From Ruminococcus sp. JC304 (GTDB lineage Bacteria > Bacillota > Clostridia > Lachnospirales > Lachnospiraceae), in NCBI GenBank assembly GCA_000285855.2, contig HE978651.1, positions 1,404,216 to 1,450,363 of the forward strand: a stretch of 46,148 nucleotides of DNA, read 5' to 3'. How positions within the stretch are numbered: the stretch's first letter is position 1; every line of letters starts with the position of its first letter. Positions 15,345 to 23,907 of this stretch are shown piece after piece. The position numbers and the translations under genes were made by a program. The notes beneath the pieces are model-generated. The model saw only the letters and a list, made by a program, of their open reading frames with translations, had not been told where the DNA came from and ran no database searches.

Positions 15345-17504
15345 ATGTCAGTAAAAATTGCACTCGCAGGTAATCCGAACTGTGGTAAAACCACATTGTT
15401 CAATGCACTGACCGGATCCAATCAGTTTGTAGGTAACTGGCCAGGTGTAACAGTAGAAAAGAAGGAAGGTAAGTTAAAGGGACACAAAGATGTGATCCTT
15501 ACTGACCTGCCGGGTATTTATTCTTTGTCACCATATACTCTGGAGGAAGTAGTTGCCAGAAATTATATCCTTCAGGAAAAACCGGATGCGATCATCAATA
15601 TTATTGATGGTACCAATATTGAGAGAAACCTGTATCTGTCCACACAGATCCTGGAACTTGGAATTCCGGTGATCATGGCCATTAACATGATGGACATTGT
15701 AAAAAAGAATGGTGATACCATACATATTGATAAGCTGAAAAAAGCGCTGGGCTGTGAGGTAGTTGAGATTTCTGCCCTGAAGGGAACCGGAATCACAGAG
15801 GCTGCCAATAAGGCTGTAGCCATTGCACAGAGTCACAGAAAAGTAACACCTGTTCATGAATTCTGTGAGAAAGCGGAAGATGTGATCAGTGATGTAGAAG
15901 CAAAGCTTACAGGTGTTGTAGAGGAATCTCAGAAGAGATTTTTTGCCATCAAGCTTCTGGAGAGAGATGACAAGATCGCAGAGCAGATGAAAACCAAAGT
16001 GGATGTATCTGCTGAGATCAGAGAAATGGAAGAGGCATTTGACGATGACACAGAGAGCATCATCACAAATGAGAGATATGTCTATATTTCTTCCATTATC
16101 GGCAAATGCCTGACAAAGGCAAGAAAAGAGAAGCTTACAACCTCTGATAAGATCGACCGTATCGTCACAAATAGATGGCTGGCACTTCCTATATTTGCAG
16201 TTGTAATGTTTATCGTGTATTATGTATCTGTAACAACAGTGGGAGCGATTGTAACAGACTGGACCAATGATGTGCTCTTTGGTGAAATCATTCCTCCGGC
16301 TATCCAGTCCGGACTGGAAGCTGTACACTGTGCTGCATGGCTGGAAGGTCTGATCCTTGACGGTATTGTAGCAGGTGTTGGAGCAGTACTTGGTTTTGTA
16401 CCTCAGATGCTTGTGTTATTTGCATTCCTGGCATTCCTGGAATCCTGCGGATACATGGCACGTGTAGCATTTATTATGGACCGTATTTTCCGTAAATTCG
16501 GACTTTCCGGTAAATCCTTCATTCCAATGCTGATCGGCAGCGGATGTGGTGTTCCTGGTGTTATGGCTTCCCGTACTATTGAGAACGACCGTGACCGTAA
16601 AATGACAATTATGACAACTACCTTTGTTCCCTGTGGTGCAAAGCTTCCGATCATTGCCATGATCGCAGGTGCATTCTTCAACAACAGTGGATGGGTAGCA
16701 ACAAGCTCTTATTTTGTAGGTATCGCAGCAATCATCTGCTCCGGTATTATCTTAAAGAAAACAAAAATGTTCGCCGGAGACCCTGCTCCTTTCGTTATGG
16801 AGCTTCCGGCATACCACTGGCCTACACTTGGCAACATTCTGAGAAGCATGTGGGAACGTGGATGGTCCTTTATCAAAAAAGCAGGTACTATTATCCTTCT
16901 TTCCACTATTGTTCTCTGGTTCCTCATGGGATTTGGATGGGAAAACGGTGCCTTTGGCATGGTAGAGGAATTGAACAACAGTATTCTGGCAAAGATCGGT
17001 TCCGCAATTGCATGGATCTTTGCACCACTTGGATGGACAAAGGCAGGCGAAGGCTGGAAGATGGCTGTTGCAGCCGTTACAGGTCTGATCGCAAAAGAAA
17101 ACGTTGTTGCAACCTTCGGTATGCTCTTTGGCTTTGCTGAGGTGGCAGAGGACGGCGCAGAGATCTGGGGCAACCTGGCACAGGTTATGACACCAATTGC
17201 AGCTTATGGTTTCCTGGTATTCAACCTTCTGTGTGCTCCATGCTTCGCAGCTATGGGTGCCATCAAGAGAGAGATGAATAACACAAAATGGTTCTTCTTT
17301 GCAATCGGATATCAGTGTGGACTGGCATATCTTGTATCCCTCTGCATCTATCAGATCGGTACCCTGGTAACAGGCGGCGGATTTGGTATCTGGACAGCTG
17401 TGGCATTTGTAATCGTTGCAGGATTTTTATATCTGTTGTTCAGACCATATAAAGAAAGCAATACCCTTAAAGTGAATGTAAAGGGTCTGGCAGGAGCGAA
17501 ATAA
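15345..17504 (+). CDS. feoB: Ferrous iron transporter FeoB
   Basis: FeoB moves Fe(II) across the cytoplasmic membrane. The 719-residue protein has the N-terminal G domain (G1 GNPNCGKTTLFN at 9-20, G3 DLPGIYSLS, G4-like NMMD), a helical regulatory segment to about 270, and then the membrane domain with two Gate motifs, including GSGCGVPGVMASRTI and CAPCFAAMGAIKREM. Length is usual for the family. It is transcribed from its own region with two operators and is followed by a small Cys-rich partner. The start ATG 15345 has an AGAGGAGAG site. Confidence 0.96.
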   Translation: MSVKIALAGNPNCGKTTLFNALTGSNQFVGNWPGVTVEKKEGKLKGHKDVILTDLPGIYSLSPYTLEEVVARNYILQEKPDAIINIIDGTNIERNLYLSTQILELGIPVIMAINMMDIVKKNGDTIHIDKLKKALGCEVVEISALKGTGITEAANKAVAIAQSHRKVTPVHEFCEKAEDVISDVEAKLTGVVEESQKRFFAIKLLERDDKIAEQMKTKVDVSAEIREMEEAFDDDTESIITNERYVYISSIIGKCLTKARKEKLTTSDKIDRIVTNRWLALPIFAVVMFIVYYVSVTTVGAIVTDWTNDVLFGEIIPPAIQSGLEAVHCAAWLEGLILDGIVAGVGAVLGFVPQMLVLFAFLAFLESCGYMARVAFIMDRIFRKFGLSGKSFIPMLIGSGCGVPGVMASRTIENDRDRKMTIMTTTFVPCGAKLPIIAMIAGAFFNNSGWVATSSYFVGIAAIICSGIILKKTKMFAGDPAPFVMELPAYHWPTLGNILRSMWERGWSFIKKAGTIILLSTIVLWFLMGFGWENGAFGMVEELNNSILAKIGSAIAWIFAPLGWTKAGEGWKMAVAAVTGLIAKENVVATFGMLFGFAEVAEDGAEIWGNLAQVMTPIAAYGFLVFNLLCAPCFAAMGAIKREMNNTKWFFFAIGYQCGLAYLVSLCIYQIGTLVTGGGFGIWTAVAFVIVAGFLYLLFRPYKESNTLKVNVKGLAGAK

Positions 17505-17557
17505 ATAAATTGGACTTCTGCCTGTTAAAAGATTAAGATTAAGATGGAGGTATCGTT

Positions 17558-17689
17558 ATGGGAACTTTGATCGTAGGTGGCATTTTACTTCTGGTTGTTG
17601 TGCTGATCATCAGAGGAATTATCCGTGACAAAAAAAGCGGAAAGCATTCCTGTGGCGGTGACTGCGGCCATTGCCGGGGCTGTCATTGA
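17558..17689 (+). CDS. FeoB-associated Cys-rich membrane protein
   Basis: A short 43-residue gene begins at ATG 17558, eight bases after a GGAGG ribosome site, and stops at TGA 17687-17689. It has one N-terminal membrane helix (TLIVGGILLLVVVLIIRGII), a basic stretch, and a C-terminal cluster CGGDCGHCRGCH. This is the pattern of the FeoB-associated Cys-rich membrane protein family, always found just after feoB. It may pass or sense iron at the FeoB exit; the role is not established. Confidence 0.85.
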   Translation: MGTLIVGGILLLVVVLIIRGIIRDKKSGKHSCGGDCGHCRGCH

Positions 17690-17743
17690 TAACAGACAGC
17701 TCAGGCTGAGAAATAGATAAAAGACTAAAAGCGGAAGGATGAT

Positions 17744-18217
17744 GTGATTTTGGGAGCAATGGCGTTAAGGAAAAATAATGATTGTACAGAAACAAATTAC
17801 CAGAGAACCCAAATGCAGAAGGATGTGGTCATCCGGGAATTAAAGAAGCGTGGCTGCAGAATAACCAAACAGCGCAGGATGCTTCTGGAGGTCATTTTGG
17901 AAAATGAATGCTCCTGCTGCAAGGAAATCTATTATAATGCCTCCCGTCTGGATCCGGGGATCGGATCAGCCACTGTGTATCGTATGGTAAACCTTCTGGA
18001 GGAAATCGGTGCCATAAGCAGAAGAAATATGTACAAGATCGTCAGGAATCCTGACTGTTCCGAAGGAAGCGTGTGTACCGTTGAACTGGATGACAATACA
18101 GTGCAGAGATTATCCAAAGATAATTTTAATCATGTAGTACAGGCGGGCTTGCGGGCCTGCGGATATATTGATCAGCAGGAAATCGAGAAAATGTTTGTGA
18201 GTCCCTGTGAAATATGA
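17744..18217 (+). CDS. Fur family transcriptional regulator
   Basis: The 157-residue protein has the Fur winged-helix domain: KKRGCRITKQRRMLLEVILE, then a CSCCKEIYYNA segment and the recognition region GSATVYRMVNLLEEIGAI. The C-terminal part is short and lacks the His-rich HHH and CxxC metal sites of classical Fur, so how it senses metal is unclear. A GTG at 17744 after GGAAGGAT is the likely start; ATG 17759 is an alternative. It follows feoB and its small partner and is closed by a terminator, so it may be part of the iron operon. Confidence 0.8.
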   Translation: MILGAMALRKNNDCTETNYQRTQMQKDVVIRELKKRGCRITKQRRMLLEVILENECSCCKEIYYNASRLDPGIGSATVYRMVNLLEEIGAISRRNMYKIVRNPDCSEGSVCTVELDDNTVQRLSKDNFNHVVQAGLRACGYIDQQEIEKMFVSPCEI

Positions 18218-18227
18218 AAAAAATATT

Positions 18228-18266
18228 ACCGCCAGGAAGATCCGAAAGATTTTCCTGGCGGTTTTT
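18228..18266 (+). terminator. Terminator after the feo/Fur genes
   Basis: ACCGCCAGGAA (18228-18238) pairs perfectly with TTCCTGGCGGT (18252-18262), followed by a T-run. It is a textbook intrinsic terminator. Confidence 0.92.
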
Positions 18267-18360
18267 AGAATGGGTTTTTGATTAAATTTCTCATTAAGCT
18301 AAAAACAGTGGAATTTGGAAAAAACTGGTTGTATAATACAGGAATTATATGATACTAAGG

Positions 18361-18406
18361 TCAAAAGTTTACAAAGACGTTCGTGCTTGCATGATCAGAC
18401 TTTTGA
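18361..18406 (+). promoter_or_regulatory. Leader region of the DUF6110/ATPase operon
   Basis: TATAAT at 18332-18337 is a good -10 box, though no clear -35 is seen. Downstream in the leader TCAAAAGT (18361-18368) and ACTTTTGA (18399-18406) form an inverted repeat 30 bases apart. It may be an RNA stem or a widely spaced operator. Confidence 0.35.
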
Positions 18407-18446
18407 ACTTTATAATATCAACTCATACATTAAGGAGGAAAATACA

Positions 18447-18764
18447 ATGATTAAATTTGACGGTAAGAAAACAGGAATTTTTGCAGCAGGAGTAGCTTTT
18501 GGAACAGCAGGTATTAAGATCCTTACAAGCAAGGACGCAAAGAAATTTTACACAAACTGTACAGCAGCAGTTCTCCGTGCGAAATCCTGTGTGATGAAAA
18601 CAGCTTCCACAATCCAGGAAAATGCCGAAGATATTTATGCAGAAGCACAGCAGATCAATGAAGACAGAGAAGCAGCTGAGGAAGTAGTGGAAGATACAGC
18701 AGAAGATACTACTGATTTCAGAGAAGAGAAAGAAGAAACAACAGAAGAAGGCAGCGAGGAATAA
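18447..18764 (+). CDS. DUF6110 family protein
   Basis: The 105-residue protein begins MIKFDGKKTGIFAAGVAFGT, with a short glycine-rich hydrophobic segment, a lysine/Cys-containing helix and a strongly acidic tail (EEVVEDTAEDTTDFREEKEE). This is the DUF6110 pattern. The ATG at 18447 has AAGGAGG eight bases before it, so an extended start 44 codons up is unlikely. Its stop overlaps the start of the P-type ATPase (TAATG), so the two are translationally coupled. I infer an accessory membrane or metal-buffering partner of the pump. Confidence 0.75.
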   Translation: MIKFDGKKTGIFAAGVAFGTAGIKILTSKDAKKFYTNCTAAVLRAKSCVMKTASTIQENAEDIYAEAQQINEDREAAEEVVEDTAEDTTDFREEKEETTEEGSEE

Positions 18765-20860
18765 TGAAGTTTGCTATTAAGCATGAAATAAAGGGACGTA
18801 TCCGTATCCATCTGACACAGAAAAGCATGACTTACAGACAGGCAGATATTCTCCAGTGTTATCTGGAAGCCCAGACAAATGTGACCAGGGCTTCCATTTA
18901 TGTGAGAACCCAGGATGTGGCTGTTTCCTATACAGGCAGCAGAGAAGAACTGATAAGTTTACTGAGCAGATTTTCCTATGAAACAGCTCAGGTATCTGAA
19001 ACAGCTCTGGAAAACTCAGGGCGTGAATTAAATGAAACCTACAAGGAGAAGCTGATCAATTCCGTAGTGCTGCGAACATTGAATAAAATGTTCCTGCCCT
19101 ACCCGGTACGTGTGGTACTTACTACGGCAAAGTCTATCAAATACCTTTACCATGGTGTCCGCACTCTGCTGAAGGGCAGACTGGAGGTTCCTGTACTGGA
19201 TGCCACAGCCATCGGTGTATCTATGCTCCGCGGTGACTTCAATACTGCAGGCTCCACCATGTTCTTACTTGGCATCGGTGAGATCCTTGAAGAGTGGACA
19301 CACAAGAAATCTGTCAATGATCTTGCCAGAAGTATGTCTATCAATGCAGAGAAGGTATGGCTTTTAAATGCAGAGGGCCAGGAGGTACTGGTGCCGGTTT
19401 CTTCTGTTATGGCAGGAGATCTGGTGCGCGTACATATGGGAAATGTAATTCCTTTTGACGGAAATGTAGTGGCGGGAGAGGCTATGGTCAACCAGACCTC
19501 TCTTACCGGTGAATCCGTACCTGTCCCCAAGGCAGAGGGAAGCTTTGCCTATGCAGGAACCGTTCTGGAGGAAGGGGAGATCACAGTCAGGGTGAAAGAA
19601 GCAGCAGGCTCCAGCCGTTATGAGAAGATCGTCAGCATGATCGAGGATTCCGAGAAGCTGAAATCCTCAGTGGAAAGTAATGCAGAACATCTGGCAGACC
19701 GTCTTGTGCCTTATACTCTGGCAGGTACAGGTGTAACCTGGCTGCTTACCAGAAATATGACAAGGACACTTGCAGTGCTTATGGTAGATTTCTCCTGTGC
19801 ATTGAAGCTTGCCATGCCGATTACCGTATTATCTGCCATCAGGGAGGCAAATACCCACAGCATTACAGTAAAAGGCGGCAAATATATGGAAGCAATGGCT
19901 GATGCCACCACCATCGTATTTGACAAAACAGGTACCCTTACAAAGGCAAAACCTGTAGTTGCAGATGTAGTGTCTTTTAATAATGAACTGAGCGCCGATG
20001 AACTTCTGCGTATCGCAGCATGTATGGAAGAACATTTTCCTCATTCTATGGCAAGGGCTGTGGTCAATGCTGCCAGAGAGAAACATCTTGTTCACGAAGA
20101 AATGCATTCCAAAGTAGAATATATTGTGGCACACGGCATTTCTACCACCATAGAGGGCAAGAAGGCAGTGATTGGAAGCTGGCATTTTGTAATGGAAGAT
20201 GAGAAATGCGTGATCCCGGATGGAATGGAAGACAGATTTGAACATCTGCCCCTGGAATGCTCTCACTTATATCTTGCCATTGAAGGTAAGCTTGCAGCAG
20301 TTATCTGCATAGAGGATCCTCTTCGTGAAGAGGCAGCAGATGCTGTCCGTGAATTAAAAGCAGCAGGCATCACCAAGGTTGTGATGATGACAGGAGACAG
20401 TGAACGTACAGCTGCAGCCATTGCCAAAAGGGTGGGAGTAGACGAATACTATTCTGAGGTTTTGCCTGAGGATAAGGCATCCTTTGTGGAGAAGGAAAAG
20501 GCGTTGGGACATAAGGTGATTATGATCGGTGACGGAATCAATGATTCTCTGGCACTTTCTTCAGCAAATGTAGGTATCGCCATCAGTGACGGTGCTGCTA
20601 TTGCCCGTGAGATCGCTGATGTTACGATCTCTGCTGATAATCTCCATGAGATCGTCACCTTAAAGAGACTGAGCACAGCTTTGATGAAGCGTATCCACAA
20701 TAATTACAGAACAATTATTGGTGTGAACGGCGGCCTGATCGCTCTTGGAGTTACAGGTGTGATCATGCCAACAACCTCCGCATTGCTTCATAACATGTCA
20801 ACCCTGACCATCAGTTTACGAAGTATGAGAAATCTTCTTCCGAAGGAAGAAACCTTATAG
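18764..20860 (+). CDS. Heavy-metal P1B-type ATPase with an unusual SCA membrane motif
   Basis: The 698-residue pump has the P-type core: TGES (248-251), the phosphorylated Asp of DKTGTLT (D387), MTGDS and GDGINDSLAL. The N-terminal 75 residues form an HMA-like domain without the CxxC pair. The membrane metal motif, usually CPC, is DFSCALKLAMP here (S344-C345-A346), and the usual HP dipeptide of the nucleotide domain is HS (FPHSMARA). This marks a divergent subgroup whose metal cannot be named from sequence; Mn, Fe or Zn export are options. It is coupled to DUF6110 and placed after the iron genes, which favours iron or manganese efflux by inference. Confidence 0.88.
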   Translation: MKFAIKHEIKGRIRIHLTQKSMTYRQADILQCYLEAQTNVTRASIYVRTQDVAVSYTGSREELISLLSRFSYETAQVSETALENSGRELNETYKEKLINSVVLRTLNKMFLPYPVRVVLTTAKSIKYLYHGVRTLLKGRLEVPVLDATAIGVSMLRGDFNTAGSTMFLLGIGEILEEWTHKKSVNDLARSMSINAEKVWLLNAEGQEVLVPVSSVMAGDLVRVHMGNVIPFDGNVVAGEAMVNQTSLTGESVPVPKAEGSFAYAGTVLEEGEITVRVKEAAGSSRYEKIVSMIEDSEKLKSSVESNAEHLADRLVPYTLAGTGVTWLLTRNMTRTLAVLMVDFSCALKLAMPITVLSAIREANTHSITVKGGKYMEAMADATTIVFDKTGTLTKAKPVVADVVSFNNELSADELLRIAACMEEHFPHSMARAVVNAAREKHLVHEEMHSKVEYIVAHGISTTIEGKKAVIGSWHFVMEDEKCVIPDGMEDRFEHLPLECSHLYLAIEGKLAAVICIEDPLREEAADAVRELKAAGITKVVMMTGDSERTAAAIAKRVGVDEYYSEVLPEDKASFVEKEKALGHKVIMIGDGINDSLALSSANVGIAISDGAAIAREIADVTISADNLHEIVTLKRLSTALMKRIHNNYRTIIGVNGGLIALGVTGVIMPTTSALLHNMSTLTISLRSMRNLLPKEETL

Positions 20861-20870
20861 ATAAGAAAAG

Positions 20871-20938
20871 AAGTCCTGACTGAAAAGCAGAGGATTACAG
20901 ATGGATGTATTCCTGCTGCTTCAGTCAAGACTTTTTTT
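20871..20938 (+). terminator. Terminator after the P1B ATPase
   Basis: AAGTCCTGACTGAA with AGCAG (20871-20890) pairs with CTGCT and TTCAGTCAAGACTT (20913-20933), then a run of T residues. It separates the ATPase operon from the opposed DtxR-type gene. Confidence 0.8.
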
Positions 20939-20976
20939 CTTTTGGTATAAGTGCCAGATTTGACAATCCAGTAAAA

Positions 20977-21351
20977 TCAATGGGTATCTGCCACAAATTT
21001 TTTGATAGCGGAAAAGCTCTCCGAGCTGATGGCATGCTCCATTTTACATGCGTCCTCAGCTGCAACCTCAGGATCTACTCCCATAGAAGTTAACCAGTTG
21101 GTCAGGAAAGTATGTCTTTCATAAATTTTATCTGCAATTGCCTGTCCGGCTTCTGTAAGATTGATAAAACCATTCTCGTCAACCGTAATATAATTACTGG
21201 TTTTTAAATTCTTCATTGCAACGCTGACACTTGGCTTGGAAAAAGAAAGCTCACGTGCAACATCAATAGAGCGGACATTTCCGCTTCTTTTCTTGATCAT
21301 AAGGATTGCCTCAAGATAATCCTCTCCTGATTCGTGTATTGCCATATTCAT
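20977..21351 (-). CDS. DtxR/MntR family metal-dependent regulator
   Basis: The 124-residue protein has a winged-helix N-terminal domain (YLEAILMIKK, then RELSFSKPSVSVAMKNL) and the family dimer/metal domain without the C-terminal SH3. Metal ligand positions by alignment from memory are D11, E14, H80, C102, E105 and H106. D11 is as in MntR (Mn), while Cys before E-H (CKMEH) is as in DtxR/IdeR (Fe). Two close ATGs follow a GGAGG site: 21351 at a four-base gap and 21345 at ten. Its position between iron uptake and metal efflux suggests it controls one or both. Confidence 0.87.
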   Translation of the reverse strand: MNMAIHESGEDYLEAILMIKKRSGNVRSIDVARELSFSKPSVSVAMKNLKTSNYITVDENGFINLTEAGQAIADKIYERHTFLTNWLTSMGVDPEVAAEDACKMEHAISSESFSAIKKFVADTH

Positions 21352-21422
21352 ACTACCTCCCATGTATTGTTTTGGATTATAACATAAATTTTCATTTCCG
21401 TAAAGAAAACTGCAGAAAACTA

Positions 21423-21478
21423 TTGACAGCACAGAAAAGAATGTTATAATAAAATCAAACAAATGAACAAGTGCTCAT
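21423..21478 (+). promoter_or_regulatory. Promoter and ArsR/SmtB-type operator of the HMA/Zn-ATPase genes
   Basis: TTGACA (21423-21428) and TATAAT (21445-21450) are both perfect, 16 bases apart. Just downstream ATGAACAAGTGCTCAT (21463-21478) fits the ArsR-family operator form TGAACA-N2-TGTTCA with one mismatch. It overlaps the expected transcription start. The SmtB-like gene at 23908 is the obvious regulator. Confidence 0.75.
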
Positions 21479-21517
21479 ATATTAAAATGAATAAAATGAG
21501 CCGGAAAGGATAATATT

Positions 21518-21736
21518 ATGAAGAAGACCTATAAGATCGATGTAGACTGTGCCAACTGTGCCAATAAAATGGAGGAAGCTGCAAAGAATACAGCAGGTGT
21601 GAAGGATGCAACCGTTAACTTCATGATGCTGAAGATGATCGTTGAATTTGAGGACGGACAGGATCCGAAAGCAGTTATGAAAGACGTATTAAAGAACTGC
21701 AAGAAAGTAGAAGACGACTGCGAGATCTTCCTTTAA
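21518..21736 (+). CDS. HMA-domain metal chaperone
   Basis: The 72-residue protein is a single ferredoxin-like heavy-metal-associated domain with the metal-binding CANC pair in DVDCANCANKMEE, ending in an acidic DDCEIFL. It would bind Zn, Cd or Cu in the cytoplasm and hand it to a pump. The CPC-type ATPase 200 bases downstream has no N-terminal HMA domain, so this stand-alone protein probably supplies it. A terminator-like structure lies between them, so the chaperone may be made in excess. Confidence 0.88.
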   Translation: MKKTYKIDVDCANCANKMEEAAKNTAGVKDATVNFMMLKMIVEFEDGQDPKAVMKDVLKNCKKVEDDCEIFL

Positions 21737-21747
21737 TAAAAGTGTTT

Positions 21748-21827
21748 CAGGGACTGCTGCATAAAGAGCAATTTACCGCCACATCAGCCGGTGGATAAAC
21801 TTTTTTTGCCGGCAGCCCCTGTTTTTT
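21748..21827 (+). terminator. Terminator between HMA gene and Zn/Cd ATPase
   Basis: CAGGGACTGC (21748-21757) pairs with GCAGCCCCTG (21812-21821) with one mismatch, followed by six T. The long insert holds a smaller hairpin. It may be partial, so that some transcripts reach the ATPase. Confidence 0.6.
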
Positions 21828-21828
21828 A

Positions 21829-21905
21829 ACCGAATCAAGTAAGTCCCCTGTGGGGGGTGCGAATATCCGCTTTACTGATTTTATCCGTCTGACTGCGGAG
21901 CAGTC
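21829..21905 (+). repeat. Structured intergenic repeat, family B copy 1
   Basis: This 77-base stretch shares ACCGAATCAAG-AAGTCCCC, GCGAATATCCGCTT and CTGCGGAGCAGT with the copy at 42464-42621. The GACTGC-GGA-GCAGTC hairpin here is AACTGC-GGA-GCAGTT in the other copy, a paired change. It is shorter than the second copy and lies 31 bases before the ATPase start. Confidence 0.65.
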
Positions 21906-21935
21906 ATAAATTGTAATAAGAAGAGAGGTATTGCA

Positions 21936-23801
21936 ATGAATAAGAAGCAGAAGAAAATGCTAATAAGAATTATCATATCCCTTGTTCTGGTGGTTGTTTT
22001 TTCACAGCTTCCGGTTGAGGGTTATCTGCGGTTTGGTCTTTTCATGATCCCTTATCTGATCATCGGATATGATATTCTGAAAAAAGCATGCAAAGGGATT
22101 AGAAATAAGCAGGTCTTTGACGAAAATTTCCTGATGGCAGTGGCTACCATAGGTGCCATTCTTCTGGGAGATTACACAGAGGGTACAGCGGTTATGCTTT
22201 TCTACCAGATCGGAGAGCTTTTCCAGAGTTATGCAGTAGGAAAGAGCCGTAGGAATATCAGTGAACTGATGGATATCCGTCCGGACTATGCAAATGTAGA
22301 GAATAACGGCCAGCTGGAACAGGTGGACCCGGATGAAGTGGCGGTCGGCACCATCATTGTTGTACAGCCAGGAGAGAAAGTACCCATTGACGGTGTGATC
22401 ACAGAAGGTACTTCCACATTAAACACCAGTGCACTGACCGGGGAAAGTCTTCCAAGAAGTGCAAAGGTGGGAGACGAAGTGATCAGCGGCTGTATCAACA
22501 TGACTGGTTTACTGAAAATCCGCACAACAAAGGAATTTGGCGAGTCCACAGTATCCAAAATCCTGGAGCTTGTAGAGAATTCCAGTTCCAGAAAATCAAA
22601 ATCCGAGAACTTTATTTCCAAATTTGCAAAATATTATACCCCTGCTGTATGTTACGGTGCCCTTGCTCTTGCCCTGATTCCGCCGATCGTACTGTTGATT
22701 ATGGGAAAACCGGCTATGTGGGGTGACTGGATTTACAGAGCCCTTACCTTCCTGGTAATCAGCTGTCCATGCGCGCTGGTGATCAGTATTCCGTTAAGCT
22801 TTTTTGCAGGAATCGGTGGTGCCAGCAATCAGGGAGTGCTTGTGAAAGGCTCCAACTATCTGGAAACACTGGCACAGACCAAATATGTGGTATTTGATAA
22901 AACAGGTACCATGACCCAGGGTGTATTCGAGGTAAGCGGCATTCACCATAATGAAATGTCTGATGAGAAATTGTTAGAGTATGCAGCACTTGCAGAGTGT
23001 TCTTCTTCCCATCCCATCAGCAAGAGTCTGCAGAAAGCATATGGCAAACCTGTTGACAGAAACCGTGTTACAGACATTGAAGAGATCAGCGGAAACGGTG
23101 TGATTGCAAAGGTTGACGGTGTTTCTGTAGCTGCGGGAAATGCAAAGCTGATGAAGAAGCTCGGTATTGCCTATCAGGAATGCCATCACGTAGGAACAGT
23201 GGTGCACATGGCTGTAGATGGCAGATATGCAGGACATATCCTGATTTCTGATATTATCAAGCCTCATGCAAAAGAGGCCATTGCAGAACTGAAGAAGGCC
23301 GGCATTTCCAGAACAGTTATGCTGACAGGAGATTCCAGACGGGTTGCAGATCAGGTTGCCACAGAGCTTGGCATTGATGAGGTTTACAGTGAACTTCTTC
23401 CTGCTGATAAGGTAACAAAGGTGGAAGAGCTTCTGGATAAGAAAACAGCCAAAGAAAAACTGGCATTTGTAGGTGACGGTATCAATGATGCCCCTGTATT
23501 ATCCAGAGCAGACATCGGTATTGCCATGGGTGCCCTTGGTTCCGATGCGGCAATTGAGGCAGCAGATATTGTGCTGATGGATGATGACCCACTGAAGATC
23601 TCCAAAGCGATTAAGATTGCACGTAAATGTATTCGCATTGTATATGAAAATATCTACTTTGCCATCGGTATCAAGGTTCTCTGCCTGCTCCTGGGTGCCA
23701 TTGGTCTTGCAAATATGTGGATGGCCATTTTCGCAGATGTAGGAGTTATGATCATTGCGGTATTGAATGCCATCCGTGCGTTATTTGTGAAAAAATTGTA
23801 A
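21936..23801 (+). CDS. Zn/Cd-type P1B ATPase
   Basis: The 621-residue pump has eight expected membrane segments, TGES, the metal motif CPC (C277-P278-C279), DKTGTMT with phosphorylated D321, the SSHPIS HP motif and GDGINDAPVL. The last membrane segment carries ADVGVMIIAVLNAIRAL, typical of ZntA/CadA (P1B-2) pumps for Zn(II), Cd(II) or Pb(II). It lacks an N-terminal HMA domain; a separate HMA protein is encoded upstream. An ArsR-type regulator with a zinc site follows. It exports excess metal across the cytoplasmic membrane. Confidence 0.93.
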   Translation: MNKKQKKMLIRIIISLVLVVVFSQLPVEGYLRFGLFMIPYLIIGYDILKKACKGIRNKQVFDENFLMAVATIGAILLGDYTEGTAVMLFYQIGELFQSYAVGKSRRNISELMDIRPDYANVENNGQLEQVDPDEVAVGTIIVVQPGEKVPIDGVITEGTSTLNTSALTGESLPRSAKVGDEVISGCINMTGLLKIRTTKEFGESTVSKILELVENSSSRKSKSENFISKFAKYYTPAVCYGALALALIPPIVLLIMGKPAMWGDWIYRALTFLVISCPCALVISIPLSFFAGIGGASNQGVLVKGSNYLETLAQTKYVVFDKTGTMTQGVFEVSGIHHNEMSDEKLLEYAALAECSSSHPISKSLQKAYGKPVDRNRVTDIEEISGNGVIAKVDGVSVAAGNAKLMKKLGIAYQECHHVGTVVHMAVDGRYAGHILISDIIKPHAKEAIAELKKAGISRTVMLTGDSRRVADQVATELGIDEVYSELLPADKVTKVEELLDKKTAKEKLAFVGDGINDAPVLSRADIGIAMGALGSDAAIEAADIVLMDDDPLKISKAIKIARKCIRIVYENIYFAIGIKVLCLLLGAIGLANMWMAIFADVGVMIIAVLNAIRALFVKKL

Positions 23802-23813
23802 ATATGGATAATG

Positions 23814-23837
23814 GTTACTGTCTGAGCAAGCAGTAAC
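23814..23837 (+). other. Hairpin between the ATPase and arsR genes
   Basis: GTTACTG (23814-23820) and CAGTAAC (23831-23837) enclose ten bases. No T-run follows, so it may be a processing or regulatory stem rather than a terminator. Confidence 0.35.
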
Positions 23838-23907
23838 TATTTGCAATAACAGAAACGACTGAATAAAATTAGAACTGGTAATAACCAGAAAGGAAACAGG
23901 TGACAGA

